A stretch of DNA of 5,924 nucleotides. It comes from Flavobacteriales bacterium. GTDB lineage: Bacteria; Bacteroidota; Bacteroidia; Flavobacteriales_D; SKUL01. The notes below the pieces were generated by a model. The model was not told the origin of the DNA, did no database searches, and saw only the letters and a list, made by a program, of their open reading frames with translations. The stretch lies in the NCBI GenBank assembly GCA_007129985.1, contig SKUL01000234.1, positions 1-5,924 of the forward strand, read 5' to 3'. Below, one piece after another: positions 5,654 through 5,924 of the stretch. Position 1 is the first letter of the stretch. The number at the start of each line of letters is the position of its first letter. A program made the translations under genes and the position numbers.

Positions 5654-5924
5654 TTAGCCCAAGAGGGCGTTCACAATTTTCTCACCTGCGTTTCCCTGTC
5701 CGTACCAGCCTTCGTTGAATCCGCCTTTTTCCGACGGTATATTTTTTACCGCTTCCATAATGCGCTGCTTATTGGCGCCTGCCAGTTGGTTGTAGCCACC
5801 GCTCACCAGTTCGGTCCACTCCGTTTCATCGCGCAAGGTGATGCAATACTTACCGAGGAAGTAGGCTTCTTTTTGCAATCCGCCGCTGTCAGTGAGAACA
5901 AATTGGCAGTTGCGGAGGAGGTTC
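5654..5924 (-). CDS. wecB: UDP-N-acetylglucosamine 2-epimerase, WecB-like (C-terminal part, cut by window end)
   Basis: Family members interconvert UDP-GlcNAc and UDP-ManNAc, a cytosolic step that supplies precursors for surface polysaccharides. Only the last 89 residues are in the window; the frame continues past base 5924. The signature TDSGGLQKEAYFLGK at 11-25, followed by LRDETEW at 30-36, is the conserved nucleotide-sugar-binding region of this GT-B-fold epimerase family (WecB/MnaA). The remainder, including YGQGNAGEKIVNALL at 74-88, is the usual C-terminus. Full-length members are about 360-390 residues. The family also contains enzymes acting on related sugars, so the precise substrate is inferred. 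Its stop lies 6 bases from the stop of the convergent SirB1-like gene, with no strong terminator between them. It may belong to a polysaccharide biosynthesis cluster beyond the window. Confidence 0.88.
   Translation of the reverse strand, partial: NLLRNCQFVLTDSGGLQKEAYFLGKYCITLRDETEWTELVSGGYNQLAGANKQRIMEAVKNIPSEKGGFNEGWYGQGNAGEKIVNALLG

Noticed and set aside
5657..5668. GCCC-AAGA-GGGC hairpin as a terminator for the convergent genes
   Set aside because: The stem is only 4 bp, lies within the wecB coding end and has no T-tract in either direction.

Overview
The window looks like a chromosomal core-gene region from a member of the Bacteroidota. The main evidence is the gene order cinA-rpmB-rpmG-DUF4295-ftsY-rimO, a conserved neighbourhood in that phylum, together with DUF4295, a small family I know only from Bacteroidota. 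Promoter-like sequences of the Bacteroidota type (TTG/TTTG plus TAnnTTTG) and the lack of convincing Shine-Dalgarno sequences before most starts agree with this. I cannot place it below phylum with confidence; Flavobacteriia or a related class is a guess. There are no mobile elements, CRISPR arrays, tRNAs or rRNAs.

Layout: positions 1-3709 are all read on the minus strand. In transcription order they hold cinA (nicotinamide mononucleotide amidohydrolase/pyrophosphatase-type protein), rpmB (bL28), rpmG (bL33), a 50-residue DUF4295 protein, a terminator-like hairpin, ftsY (SRP receptor) and the first half of rimO (methylthiotransferase for ribosomal protein uS12), cut by the window start. From 3710 the strand switches. 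A 77-base divergent intergenic region separates cinA from a uridine-phosphorylase-like gene on the plus strand, which is followed by a SirB1/transglutaminase-like gene of unknown function. The window ends with the C-terminal part of a wecB-like UDP-GlcNAc 2-epimerase on the minus strand, convergent with the SirB1-like gene and only 6 bases from it.

How they work together: the rpmB-rpmG-DUF4295-ftsY-rimO block gathers large-subunit ribosomal proteins, the receptor that brings ribosomes to the membrane, and a ribosomal-protein modifying enzyme. The hairpin between the small ribosomal genes and ftsY could set their relative expression. CinA and the nucleoside phosphorylase sit back to back and both concern nucleotide recycling.

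The observation most worth following up is at three start codons (cinA, the phosphorylase and the SirB1-like gene). Each has a TAnnTTTG-type -7 box ending exactly four bases before the ATG (two perfect matches, one five-of-six). This would put the transcription start at or next to the start codon and suggests leaderless or nearly leaderless mRNAs. Nothing in the window looks like an undescribed multi-gene system.
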